From NCBI GenBank assembly GCA_013433145.1, contig CM024177.1:454501-518500 (forward strand): a stretch of DNA of 64,000 nt, written 5' to 3'. The translations under genes were made by a program, and so were the position numbers. The stretch comes from Ascaris suum. Its lineage: Eukaryota > Nematoda > Chromadorea > Rhabditida > Ascarididae. Under the pieces are notes generated by a model. That model ran no database searches, was not told where the DNA came from, and worked only from the letters and a program-made list of their open reading frames with translations. Below are positions 14,901-26,540 of the stretch, piece after piece; the stretch's first letter is position 1; each line of letters opens with the position of its first letter.

Positions 14901-17900
14901 TTTTGGTCGTTTTTTTCCGTGCAGTGAACGTTATAATTAAAAATTTTTTTGTGTAATTTTTTTCTCATTTGTTTATATAAAGAGATTGGTGCAATATTTT
15001 AAGGGTCGCTTATTGATTTTCCAAGTGGCACCATCCTCTGAAGGTGGACGAATGCGATTGGTTCATGACAAGGAAATTAAAGGCGCCGCATATTCTATCC
15101 AGGTGTTAATGGGTCAGTTCCCTTTGCGTATGCAATTGAGTGGATGTGCTTCGATGTCCTAGCATTGTATGGCTTGGGATGGAGAGAGTTGGCATGTGGG
15201 GAGAGGAGAGAGGGAAAGGGAAACCGCTGAAATTGTGGGTATCGTTAAAGCATCTCGAAATATATTAGCAATGCTGAAAAAGCGCATCAACACTGCAGGA
15301 CCTCTCACTCGAAGATAACGGAAATCGGCGAAGCAATCGCTTAGGTTGAAAGTTTGGCGTTTTATAAAAAGAAATGGTAAATTAAAATAAGAAAATATAT
15401 TACGCAAATATGAAACAGAATTTACTGCATTAGCGGCAATGTTTTCTATTATTGGAGGTGCATAGGGAATTGCATCAGAAACTGTACTCCACATCCCACT
15501 CTTGTTTTAGACGTTTCCCACCGATTGAAGAAATTTTTTCCTAGCCGATATGGATATAAATTAGCAGCTCGCATCTGTTTGTTTGCAGTGATAAATTAAT
15601 CATTTAATGTTCAAGGGAAGGAGCGATGAACGTTATGCCTATTGGGGATTCACTAATCTTTTGACGTTTTTGTGCCCGGCGAATTTGGCGCTCGGAGCCT
15701 TTGTCCCTGATATTCAGGTTCAGCGCCCGCGGCATTTTAATAGCATGCTAACTGTGAGATTGGGTGCTTGGGCAGATTGCTGTTTTTGATGGTTTGGTGG
15801 AGCCTTCTCGCGCATGGGAAATTCTTGCATAGGTTTTGTGACCGAGTCTGGCGTGTGAAGGCGTACCGGCGAAGCAAATGAAACTTGTTTAGTACGAGCA
15901 AGAGAACCACGGGTTGAGTAATAAACATACACACTGATTAGCAGGCAAGGCCGCAGCCTATTTATACCTCGGCTATGGCCCCGAAGCCATGGGGAGGTCA
16001 CAACCCACATGGGGGAGACACCACATCAAGATCAAACAAGTGTAGGCATACAACTTATTACGCAAATGAAGATCACCACGATCACCGCGAACATAAAGCT
16101 CATTTGATCACAACAGATCACCTGTTAACGTGGATCACTCGTTGACAGGTTAATAGCTCCACTGTAGTATATCTTTGTCATATAGAGCAATGGAGTAAGT
16201 AAAACGGCTTTGATGGGCGGGTTGGTGCAAAAGGTACGAAAACACTAATTTGTAGTTTCGACTTTTTTGGGAAATAATGATAGAAGAATAGCGTTTTGAG
16301 AAAATTTAATAATTATTCCGCTAAATTTTAGCATTCGATTGCTGCGTTTTTGTAATAATAGCACTTCTCAGGTATCCATTATACCTGTCGATTAGTTAAT
16401 GAGCTTAGTAATTTCCATTTTCCCGTTCTAACCAGTTTCACTTCGTCGCTGAAGTCGAGAAATGAAATTTCCTATTGTTTATTCCTCATAGAGGTTTGTA
16501 TGATTCAAATCAGTTGGGCTATCTTTTAGAGGAGACGTCGATTTATATCGTGATAGTTATAATACTTTTCTCTATATGTTCGAAATTTTGAGGATATTTT
16601 TTAGGCAAGTTGGTGGTTGCAATAAATAGTTGCGTGCGGTTATTCGAATGGACAGCGGAGAAGGAGTTAAGGTTGGAATGCTCGGATTTTGATAACGTCA
16701 CAGCGTTGTATTTGAGAACAAAGAATGATGTTGTGTTGGTGGGTGATCTGATGCGTTCGCTATCCGTTCTCGCCTATAAACCAATGGAGTCGAGCTTTGA
16801 GAAAATTGCCAGGTATTGTCCACTTATATATATGTATGTGTATTTATCCGTTTGAAAATTTGCCAGTTTTTTTTTTGTTAATCTTCAATGAGGCTGCCAA
16901 TAGAAGTACTTTACTTCAAAAAATTGATCGAATCCAACTGAAAAAGGGGTGAGATAAAGGGCGCTTAAAACGTAACACCAAACAGAGGAAGAAATAAAGT
17001 CACGTCGTGAATGTGTTCAAAAAAACGGTATCAGTTGAAAATAAATTCATGGATTTTCCCGAGGTCGAAATGCTTTAGGCGACTTGTGAGCGCAGTGACG
17101 TTGCGTTCACCAGTTGCCTAAAGATGTTAAGGGGAAAGGGTGGAAGAAGATCCCAACGATGTAGACGGGTTAGAAAAAGTTAAGTAGGTGCCCCGATGGC
17201 GTCACCGTCTGTGGTTATGAATAGCGCTGATTGCCGGATACATACTTCATGTTGTTGAATTTTAAGAGTCACAAAATATTTAACTCAGCTTTTAATTGCT
17301 TTTAGGGATTTCGCGACGAATTGGATGACGGCATGCGAGATCATCGATATGGAAACGTTTTTAGGCGCTGAGATTATGTTCAATTTGTTTACGGTCGTCA
17401 AAGATTGCAGCTCTAAAGATGAGGGAATTCGTTTGCAGGTAAAAAGCCACTCAGTTTTTAGACAGCGCCTTTATTTGTTTATTTCAAATGAATTGAGTGG
17501 TGAACATCTTACATGCTATCTGTTTTCATTTTTTTTTTACCGTCTGGGAGTTTTGTTGCCGCTTTTTGTGATTGATATTTATTTTATGATAGCAATATTT
17601 ACTACGTAGAAGTTCGTCTAACATTTTCCACGGATAAGAGTTCGAAGTGGGCACATGGAATTTGTAGATTCGAAGCAGTATGGACGAGTTAATTGCATTG
17701 GAGAAGCGTGTATTTTGGTCAGTAGAGGACAACAAAGAGCACGATAAAGATTTATAGATTCAAGAAGCGAATAATAAAGAGTACCATAAATGTTTACAGC
17801 TTCAGGAAACGGGTATGTTCTATTTGGGTGAGTCGGTGAACGCGTTTTGTCACGGCTCTTTGATTGCCACACATATCGATTTGACACCATCGTTCACTAC

Positions 17901-19270
17901 GCCCATCCTCTATGGTACTTCGGACGGTGGTCTTGGTGTTATCGTACAGCTGACTCCACAGTTTTACGAGTAAGTCAGCTTTGATTGGTCGTACCGTGAG
18001 TGTGAATTTAGAGAAGTGGGATCGAGCTAAAAAGATGGGACTTGTTCATAGGTGCTTTTTAATTTGTTATTCCACTTGGGTCAACCTCTTGAAGCCTCCG
18101 ATGATTGCTATAAAAAACTTTCTCGGATATTTGCGATGGAATTTCTAGAAGATTTCTTTCCCATTTATTGTTTTGATCGTTCGATGGCATCTAACAAACG
18201 CTGATTGAATTATGACAAACATCGGTCACATGCTGATATCATTTCATTAGCGCTATAAGTTTAATTTTATTGAAGTAATAATTTTCGGGGGAGGGTTTTC
18301 TTCTTAATCGCTGTGGAAAAGTTTTTATATGGTTTCAAGAATGCAGACAATTCCTTGGGTATAGTTGAACGCTGATATGAACTTTGAAGGCTTCAGAGTT
18401 GTTTTTTAAAATTCGTTTTTTGCATTTTTGAATTGATGGACGGTGGCGTTTTATATACTTGAATGGCAAAGAGTGGCGAACGAAGTGTCTTCTTTTCTTT
18501 TGTAATAGTTACCTTGTTATGCGCGTCTGCGAAGTGTTACGTCCGTCGATTAGCATGTATTGGCGCAGATATATGTTCAGAGTATCTGTTCTGGATATAG
18601 ACGAGATACTCATGTATTCATGCAGATGCGCTTATGTATGCCATATGAGGGTAAAGTTCAATGATAACTTTCTGCAAAAAAAGTTTAGTTTTGTTCACGA
18701 GTTGGAAACATGAATAGCGGCCGTGACAAAGAACTGTATGCGAATAGAGCATGGACAGTATCGTACATTTGAATCGGATGGACGAACAGAGCAATCGGTT
18801 GGATTTATTGATGGGGATTTGGTCGAGGGTTTGCTTGATATGAGCAGAGATAGCGTCGAGAAACTCATCGATGGTCTCACCTTGCCTGCAGCTGCCGGTT
18901 TGTGCTTTATTTATTTATTTAGTTGAGTTTTCCATGTATTAGACGACGTTTGGTTTCAATATGATGTTGTAATTTTATATTTTTATTGCGTGGGTGATGT
19001 GAGTGAAGATTTGTATATTTTTGCTCATATTTTTTCATAAAATTAGAAAAAGGCAAAAACTATGAGCTATAAATATTACTGATGGAGATTTTGCAGTATT
19101 GAAAGCAAATCTTGATGTAGAATTGCAGTTTTGGTAAAGCCTAAACTAATTTATTGTGCGATATTTTAAAAGAGTGACTATATATTTCCAATGATTTAGA
19201 TCAAGAGCAGAAAGTGGCCACCATCGAAGAAGTGCTGAAAGTTGTCGAGGATCTCGCCAGAATTCATTAG
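600..19270 (+). CDS. DDB1: DNA damage-binding protein 1 (CUL4 E3 ligase adaptor), 5' incomplete
   Basis: DDB1 is the three-propeller adaptor that links CUL4-RBX1 to DCAF substrate receptors in nuclear ubiquitylation and UV-damage repair. Eighteen exons join with matching phases: 600-758, 1543-1690, 2231-2437, 3342-3523, 5307-5546, 6718-6910, 8848-9195, 9746-9964, 10825-11067, 11597-11715, 12169-12297, 13360-13533, 15004-15112, 16605-16812, 17306-17438, 17800(or 17806)-17969, 18689-18897, 19200-19270. Together they give about 1,086 codons; the vertebrate protein is about 1,140, so roughly 70 N-terminal residues are outside. Diagnostic stretches are [114 protein letters not shown] and the C-terminal VVEDLARIH. 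Exon 12169-12297 fills the poorly conserved loop of propeller C. Exon 17 contains an in-frame TGA at 18711-18713, so the copy as assembled would lose 84 residues of the helical C-terminal domain. Family assignment is very secure; intactness is not. Confidence 0.93.
2481..2535. repeat. (TA)n microsatellite in a DDB1 intron
   Basis: Uninterrupted TA dinucleotide run in the intron between the exons ending at 2437 and starting at 3342. Confidence 0.97.
7997..8288 (-). repeat. Dispersed ~290-bp repeat, copy 1 (SINE- or LTR-like)
   Basis: On the minus strand this matches 15840-16130 with scattered substitutions and small indels. Shared landmarks in order are GACCGAGTCTGGC, AGCAAATGAAAC, CACTGATTAGCA, a TATA-like CTATTTATA, GGTCACAACCCACA, GAGACACCACATCAAGATCA and GATCACAACAGATCACCT. 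It sits in the DDB1 intron between 6910 and 8848. It has no coding potential that I can see; the internal TATA-like box suggests a SINE or a solo LTR fragment. The exact ends are my estimate. Confidence 0.75.
11104..11175. repeat. (TA)n microsatellite in a DDB1 intron
   Basis: Pure TA run of about 72 bases in the intron after the exon ending at 11067. Confidence 0.97.
11882..11978. repeat. (TA)n microsatellite in a DDB1 intron
   Basis: TA run broken once by TTTT near 11967, in the intron between 11715 and 12169. Confidence 0.97.
15840..16130 (+). repeat. Dispersed ~290-bp repeat, copy 2 (SINE- or LTR-like)
   Basis: Partner of 7997-8288 in opposite orientation, in the DDB1 intron between 15112 and 16605. 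It carries the same landmarks, including the TATA-like CTATTTATA. A more distant relative may lie at about 14030-14240, which also has a GATTTATATAAGCC segment, but I could not align that one end to end. Confidence 0.75.
18711..18713 (+). other. DDB1: In-frame TGA inside DDB1 exon 17
   Basis: With the acceptor at 18687-18688 the exon starts with one base that completes the GA left by the exon ending at 17969. The following codons align with the family without a gap through to the conserved IEH. The TGA falls where vertebrate DDB1 has Arg (in QNRLNK), so a CGA to TGA change would explain it. Confidence 0.75.
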
Positions 19271-19519
19271 AACACGTCGGGCATTGCAGTTGATAATGAA
19301 TCATTGTTCCGTCTTGAAACGCCTCTGAACAAAATGCGGGTTGCGTTTTTTAGACATATTATTAAGTACACGGGATCTGTTGTGAATTTTCATGCTTGAT
19401 GTGTAAATTAGTCGAATGGAGTTTTTTATTTTAGTCGGAGCGTATGGAGGGGAAACGTTGGGAGGGGGGGGGGGGGTAAGTACTCGAGAGCACATAAATG
19501 TAAAGGTGCTGTATCTCTT

Positions 19520-19620
19520 ATAGTTATTTTAACATCGAATAAAATCTTCGTGAAATAGTGTTATTTTAACATCGAATAAAATCATCGAATAAAAATCTTC
19601 GTGAAAATCTTCGTGAAGTA
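19520..19620 (+). promoter_or_regulatory. DDB1 3' UTR with AATAAA signals in a short direct repeat
   Basis: About 270 bases after the DDB1 stop codon a segment containing TTATTTTAACATCGAATAAA occurs twice in tandem, with further AATAAAA and AATCTTCGTGAA copies after it. The AATAAA at 19538-19543 is a reasonable polyadenylation signal for DDB1. The duplication supplies at least two more candidate hexamers. Confidence 0.5.
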
Positions 19621-21273
19621 GTGACCTGAGTGGAATCGCAAAGTGCCAAAAAAAAAAAATTACTTTCCACAGCGTGTGCGTTTATCTGAGCAATTTTACT
19701 CGTTCAAATCAAAATCTATGATGCACCTGCGCATAGGCTCTAGTTCTGCTAAAATTGCCCAATATTTCTCTAATTTCCGTCAAGCTTATTTTAGAATTTA
19801 ACAACGGCAAAATTTTTCTCTTATTAAGACAAAAAGACAAAGGTATTTCCGTTTTCGACATGTGAAGATAACAGACGATGACGTGTCATTGACTTACAAC
19901 ACCCCCTTCATCAGATCAGCTTTGTTGCATCCGTACATTGAATCCATGTGAATCGCTGCCATTGAACCAAACTACTATTGACAGTGCTGATTTTTCCACT
20001 TTCCACAATCATCACTTTACCTCTACCATTTTTTACCACTTGCAGATAAAGCAAAACTTTGACAGTAAATTCCTTCTAATGTGCAGAATGATCAATGTAA
20101 TTTTATGAACAGTTTTAATGTGTAATAGCCGTGGCGTATGAACGTTGTGCAGTACTTGCTAGAAAAGACGATGACGATACCTACAGAACCTTGCTTCCAT
20201 ATTAGCACTGGTAAAATATACTCATCTGCTTTTGAAAGCGAAACATGGATTTGCACGGACTTGTGCAGTGATAAACTATATTTGCTTTTGAACCACAAGA
20301 AGAATGGATTTGAAAGGCGAGAAGCTTTACGCACACAAGCAGGGATTCACATAACACTACTACCCTCCTTACACAAAAAATTTATTATAACAACTGCTAC
20401 ATCTATAAATGTGATGATAATCTCGGTTTATGGATGTATATCCCCTCTTCTGTTTTACCCAACGATCAAAGCAATCAACTATTTACTCTTAGAGACTCGG
20501 AGCCAGAAAAATCCCTGGTCTGGTGCAGTATTCTTAACCTCTTTCCCTTCAATAAATAAGTAGAGAATCATACCAAACGAGCTAGCTGATTTCCGTTTTA
20601 GCAGTCCTCTAATATCGGACCACCTGATGTCATAAAATGTCAACAAATACTTTAAGGCACACAACATTGCGCCATCACACTGCATTTGCAAAACCACATA
20701 ATAGATGACATGTATGAGTGTTCCGTAATGCACCCATATACAGTCACGTAGATGATTTCCACTTTGTTTTGTCATTACTACATGTGTTTAACAAATATGG
20801 CAAGGCGGTCATATATGGGTCGATACAAGATCTTAGCTGGTAATGTGTGAAAATCGTGAGCTCCAACTAACTTCTTCACAAGTGGTGGTATTACCTTCTG
20901 AAACCTAAACGTAGGAGACTTAAAGTTCGAGAGCCTCTCAATTTCGGTAGAAGTTCTCGATTTCGGCAATCCCGATTTTTGGAGAAATTTGAGACGACCT
21001 CGACTTTTTTCGACTTCACCTATATTTCGTAGTTTAAAAAGCATTTCAATTCATTTGCGAACTCCCAGTGCTTGAATATTCCCTGCAAGCTCGAATTTCT
21101 TCTGGAATGCCCTTGGTTTCGAGATTACCGGTTTTCTTGGCCTTAATAATCGCAGTCGGAAATGCTGTTACTGCATTATCTTTCCTTACGTTTCGTAGCA
21201 CACGTCACTCTTTTTGATCAGTGATGCATGCTCGTTTCCTGTGCTATCTCCTATAAAGATGATTATTCACCGG
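19621..21273. other. Intergenic; no gene recognised
   Basis: Two open stretches occur, 20138-20563 on plus (141 codons from an ATG) and 20479-20775 on minus (98 codons). Neither shows a motif or family resemblance I recognise, and composition does not single them out. I leave them uncalled. Confidence 0.4.
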
Positions 21274-24200
21274 TTATGAAGTTGTTGATGTTTCCGAAAA
21301 TGTCGACGAGAATGTGAACGGGCGAGCAACAGTACTCTGTCCTCTGTGCTGATAAAGAACCGCAGCAGCTTCACTTTCATCATGCAAGAGATTTTGCATT
21401 AAGTGAAGCCTCATGTTGGAGCATTTCTGAAGTTCGAGAAAATCATTCGTCTTGATAGGCTCCCTCTCCAGTTCCGTCATCCTTTCGTCCGCATCATCTC
21501 TTTCTTCTAGAGTAAACGGAAATGCGACAATAATCAACTATTTTCGGAAATATTATAGATGTTTGCAAAATTATTTATGAGCCAGTTTCAAACATATAAA
21601 TGGAATTGCCCTTCTTAAAATCTGAAAGAAAAGTTTCGCAAATATGCTATCAGCGTAGAAATATTCTGATTCCCCTTGAAATTAAATTAACGGTTTACAA
21701 CTCAAGTAATCAAAAAATTTCGAGTTGGGAATGAAAATGTAGACGATATGTCAACAAATGGCAATCGCACGAGTGTTTATTTTTTCTCTCGCGAAGCTCT
21801 CTTCACGTTTATGCAGAATGCACTATGCAACGTTGTGGCATTCTGGATTGATTCACCTGTTTGTTCACAAATAATGAACGATGCTTTATTTCTGTGTAAT
21901 ATTACTGAAGAGCTTACAAGAAAGCCGCAAAGACGTTGTGCATTCGCTCTAGTTGTGAGCACTTTGCTAAGAGAAAATGACTTTCGACGGGGGAATTTTG
22001 ACCTTGGAAAATCTAATTTTCATTGGAATATTTACGGAACAATAATATCATAAATAATTTATCAAGTAATTGCTGTTGTCGAATCACTTTTGCAGACTAT
22101 TATTGGAAAATGTTTACCCTTACGCGAACAACGTTACCGAAACGAGACTGTCCAATTTTTGATGCTTAGAGTGGTGATTATAGAACTGTGATCCAAATGC
22201 TGCAAAGATCAGTCTTCTCAAAAGCATTTTTTAAAATTCTAACAAGTATAGTGATGTAAGCAAATTGAAAATATCGCCTTTTCGGAGGTGACTGGGTCTC
22301 GGATGCAGCGGATATTCCCATTCATGATAAATAAATCAGACTTATTGAAAGAATTTAATATACCGAGATTTTATTCAATATGTCGAAGTTGCCTATTTCA
22401 TAGATCAGTGAAAACAACTGCAGCATCTTTTCTAGGCGTTGAAGTTCACGTCAAAAGCATTTTGAAAAGAGGAAAAGAAAACGAAGCAAAAACATCTATT
22501 CTTTATTTTGAGACGTTCTATTCTCAAAAATTTTAATGGAATTATGAGTGAAATTACGATTGTTTAATCTATGTATCAACCTCATGCAAAATGAACAACG
22601 ACGAGCCATTTCCACAGTGAATCCATATAACTACCTCAGGTTATAAAAATTCTTCACGACACAAAAGTTTTATACGGAATATTGGATGTTGACTTTTTTA
22701 GCTGACAAGTAAAAACGACCGCTTCAGTAACGATTACACTATCGATCTCAAAACTGAGAATCTAAACCACGAACATCCGATGATCGTTGTGCGATAGGCA
22801 TTCCCCCTGAAGATCAATTCTCAACAAAATCTATTTTATACAAATGATGTTATGACTTTAATCTTTGATACAAATTAATTCCTCTTCTCAAAATTTCTTC
22901 GAACAATTTTCTTGAAAGTAATGTTTCACTGCAATACTTAGCATTGTTTTTGCATTATTAGACTTGTTGTAAAAAGCTGCCACTCAACTCCAATCTTTGA
23001 TACCATTAAGGCGCAATATTCATTAATCGATAACTGGCGCTTTTCAGGGATAAAGACGAAATCTCCGAGTAGTGCAGATCTTTTCAGTTCATCAATAAAT
23101 TTACTTTATTCGCCACGAGAATATCTCCTCGATTTCGAAATCCTCAATACAATAAAAGTTTCGATCTTTTCAATGCGTGCAGGTCAACATATTTTCAAAT
23201 TATTTGGTCAGCAATGTTTTCGGCATTTTTTCGTGTTCTAATCTTAACCTGCGTCGAATGATCGTGACTCTGATGTCATATTACAAAAATGTGAAATTTG
23301 CAGGAACAATGCTATTAGAAATTGCGGCAAAGAAATAGGTGCTAGTAGATATTCATTCTAATACATGGGAATAATATTTCCTCAGCAGTTGGAAAGCAAA
23401 AAATAATAGAACAGACGTAGAAACAGAAATAGAAAAAAAAGAAATAAACAAGCAAACGTAGAAATAGAGACCAGAAGTGCAAAAAAATTTGGAAGAAAAT
23501 GATTTATGCCTAGAAAAAGAAAAATCAAATGAAGAAGCATATCAAATGAGCGAATTTTTGCCATCAACCGTATTCCACTTAATAGACCGACCAGTTTCAC
23601 GAAACAATTCAGCGATCCTATTCAGCTGATCCGACTGACTCTATAAGGTTGCAATTTTTAGATATATTTACGTATGTGAAACTTCTTTCGAAGTTAACTA
23701 ACAATTTAAAAATTGACAACTTATCACCTATGATGAAGACTGTATCGATTGCATTTATCAACTTTTCTAACTCTACCGTCGCTGACTCTCGATAAGAAAT
23801 TGCCAGCCAAACATACAGATACAGACAGACATGCACAAATATCATCACAGAGCGACATCGCCATAATAATTTCGCCAATGCAAATTCGCAAAAAACGTGT
23901 CATATAAAAACTTGCAGAAAAAGAAAATCTTATTCAAAAGAACGGAGAGAATTGGATGGGCAATTCAATGTGACCATGAAAAATGTTAAACGTTACTCAT
24001 AGAAGGTGAGTGAAACCTGTTTTGTTGAGCAACGTGCGATCGCATCAATTGCTGCGTTAAATAGCTTATACTGCTTACAGTTTGCTTTTCATGCCTAATA
24101 AACTTGAGATGAGTTGACGCTTGATAAGCAAATTTCACTCATCTTCCTTTCCAAAGAGCGATTATTGGCTTTAATGTGAGTGAATAACGTTATGCTGAGA

Positions 24201-24319
24201 AAATGTGATACGGAATGATGAATTTCTTCAGTCATCAAAGCCCTAACCCGCGCGTCGAAAATAGCCTTCAGGCTGGTCACAGCAAAACATAATAGAGAAG
24301 AAGCAACTAGTGCTTTCAT
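21274..24319 (-). CDS. Hypothetical small secreted protein, six-exon model
   Basis: I do not recognise the family. Exons on minus that join in phase are: 24319-24212 (start; MKALVASSLLCFAVTSLKA is a good signal peptide), 23785-23728 (ATVELEKLINAIDTVFII), 22431-22364 (KMLQLFSLIYEIGNFDILNK), 22199 to the donor at GGTAACG near 22133, about 21970 to 21922, and 21537-21274 (ends in stop; contains LEERDDADERMTELEREPIK and ELQKCSNMRLHLMQNLLHDE). Most junctions have plausible GT and AG sites; the acceptor before 23785 is weak. The protein would be about 205 residues, exported, with an acidic, helical C-terminal part. Exon choice in the middle is uncertain because 22199-22124 and 21970-21900 are open in two frames. 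It may instead be two genes, or in part noise. Confidence 0.35.
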
Positions 24320-24349
24320 ATCAGACTTTAAGTCACAGCAAATTATCAT

Positions 24350-25356
24350 ACGCTTAGAAGTTTTTAAGTCACAGTGCTCAATATGACTATTGGAAGCATT
24401 GATCGCTTCAACAATAAAGTTATTGAATTATATGATCGCAGATAAATTAATAGAAAAGCCACGTAAAATATGATATAAACATTATAAAATATTTATATGC
24501 TTACAAAATAAGCTGCATTAAAAAAAGTCCCATGTGGTGACAGGATCATGTTGATCATATTTGAAAACATACGGATTAATGAGTACTGTTTTATCATTGT
24601 CATTGTCACTAAAGGGAAATGGTGGAAAATCTTTCTGAAGTATCAGTGGATAAAATTCGCTAGCATTTAAAAATAACATGCCTTTTGTCGCTACGAGCGT
24701 AGCTATGATCGTAACGTTGAATGAACTAAATACTGAACGAAGTTATCATTGCGCGTGGTTTGACAGTACGGAGGGAACTCGCACCGACCAGCACTTCTCA
24801 TTTGCACGCTGCTTGCAGGTCAGTGGGTTGCACTTGAACTGTTCACGGCCATGTGCCATGTTATTACTATTAATGGTAAGCCTGGACCTTCTAATTTTTC
24901 GCGCATTTAAGGGAGAGATATTTTGCATTTAAAAGTGCACTTTATTGCCCTCTTATACGTTTCATTCTTACCTCTCGTCTCATATTTATAAAAAACTTTA
25001 TATCTTCAACTCTCAACGATCCGTCTAGCATTTAAATTTACATAACATATGCAAAAAAAATTTGGAAAAACTTCACTGATAACTAAAGTAGGTCATGGCC
25101 GTTATGAAGAGTGAACGTACGGAAAATTTGTCGATGAGAAGGCTATACTTGGTAGATGGGTTTCGTCAATAGCAGGAGGTTCAGGGTTTATTCAGTCCGA
25201 ATATGGAACTCCGTGAAAGGGGAGCGTCGTAAGCGGGACATACGAGCGTGCATTTCAACGTACAACACGCAATTGTTTATGCCACAACGAAACGCGCTAG
25301 TCAGCTGTCTCGCATCTACCATCAATGTTGCCTCTTTCACTTCTTTTTCCTTTATT
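24350..25356. other. Intergenic up to the scaffold gap; one ORF of uncertain meaning
   Basis: Mostly AT-rich and featureless. At 24678-24821 on plus there is an open stretch containing YHCAWFDSTEGTRTDQHFSF, loosely reminiscent of the bacterial YodC/DUF2158 pattern (Cys-x-Trp-Phe-Asp followed by a short aromatic motif). It ends at a possible donor, CAG|GTCAGT. I do not call it a gene. Confidence 0.3.
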
Positions 25357-25456
25357 NNNNNNNNNNNNNNNNNNNNNNNNNNNNNNNNNNNNNNNNNNNN
25401 NNNNNNNNNNNNNNNNNNNNNNNNNNNNNNNNNNNNNNNNNNNNNNNNNNNNNNNN
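25357..25456. other. Assembly gap (100 N)
   Basis: Exactly 100 N, the usual placeholder for a gap of unknown size. The inverted repeat arm begins at the first base after it, so the arm may be longer than seen and its linkage to the DDB1 side is not proven by sequence. Confidence 0.99.
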
Positions 25457-25926
25457 CTTTATGAGATGCATTCTTTACGGCATTTCTAGTTGAAGAGATC
25501 TGATACCGATTGTTCGATTCTTTTTTTTCCACATATATTCAAACGACTTACAAATTGCTTATAAAATAATTTTTGTATGTCATATTTTCAAGAAATTGAG
25601 TTCTTGCCAACTAGTTTTATGACGTCGATTCGAGAAGAAAAAGAGTGTAAATGAAAATATGATTGATTATATATAGTAGTTATAAATGCGTTCACTAATT
25701 TCTGTTACGTTATGACTGCTGTATTTCAAAAAAAAAAGCACTTAACTGGTTGACATAGATAGGATGACGCTTCTCCTTATTACGGTATTCGGATTACGGT
25801 ATAAAAGTTGCGCTTGCGTGCTTAATGAACCCGAAATTTCGAACGGAGGCTATAAACGATGGAAGCGGGAGAGGAACAAAGAAATCATCTCTGAATAGTG
25901 GACTACTTATAAGCATGTAATTACAG

Positions 25927-26202
25927 GGTGAGCAGCTAGCAAAGGCGATTCCGGCCGATTGCAGATTTTTCTCTCGATAACTTTGGCTTCGTTTACGGAT
26001 TCGGCTAAATTAATGGACAGTATGATCCGTACAATACACGACAAGCAAACCAATAAACGAAATCGCATATTGCCTCGAGCTATTCCGAAGGTTCAGAGGA
26101 CGCAGACTGGATAGCGAGTGTCTAAGCAGGTCGCCGACCACAAAAACGTCCGCCGATAAGAGTGGCAAAGCGGTCGTCTCTTCTGTATGCACAATATCTT
26201 AA
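25927..26202 (+). pseudogene. Terminal exon of Ras-like GTPase-like gene, inverted broken copy
   Basis: Same exon as 41283-41011 (minus), here on plus behind the acceptor TTACAG. A 2-base insertion (TTCTCTCG for TTCTCG) shifts the frame and meets TAA soon after; an extra G lies further down. The CaaX-encoding end (TGCACAATATCTTAA) is still readable at 26188-26202. The other exons are absent because the arm ends at the N gap. Confidence 0.7.
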
Positions 26203-26264
26203 CTCTCATGCGGCTTTGTTAATTTAAATGTCAAGAAGGTGTAATTTCAATTAACGGGCGAAGT

Positions 26265-26540
26265 ATCTGTCATCGCGGGATTTATAACGGTTTCGTTGCG
26301 GGATCTGTAAAGGTGTGTTGCGGAATGTAATTTTGTTGAGGTGTACTGCGAATGTATTATCGGTATCAGGAGTTCATTGCAATTTTATTAAGTTCATTAT
26401 GAAATTTATACGAGTGTCGTTGCGAAATATATTAGTGCCATTGGCGGTATATATACTAATGCCGTTCCAAGATATGTAGCGTATCGTTGTGGAAATACAC
26501 GAGTATCATTTGTCGCGGAATATATATCAATGATCCGTAC
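26265..26540 (-). repeat. Degenerate ~23-bp tandem repeat, inverted copy
   Basis: Reverse complement of the array at 34842-35100: about ten imperfect copies of a TATAAATTTCGCAATGACAC-like monomer. Confidence 0.75.
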
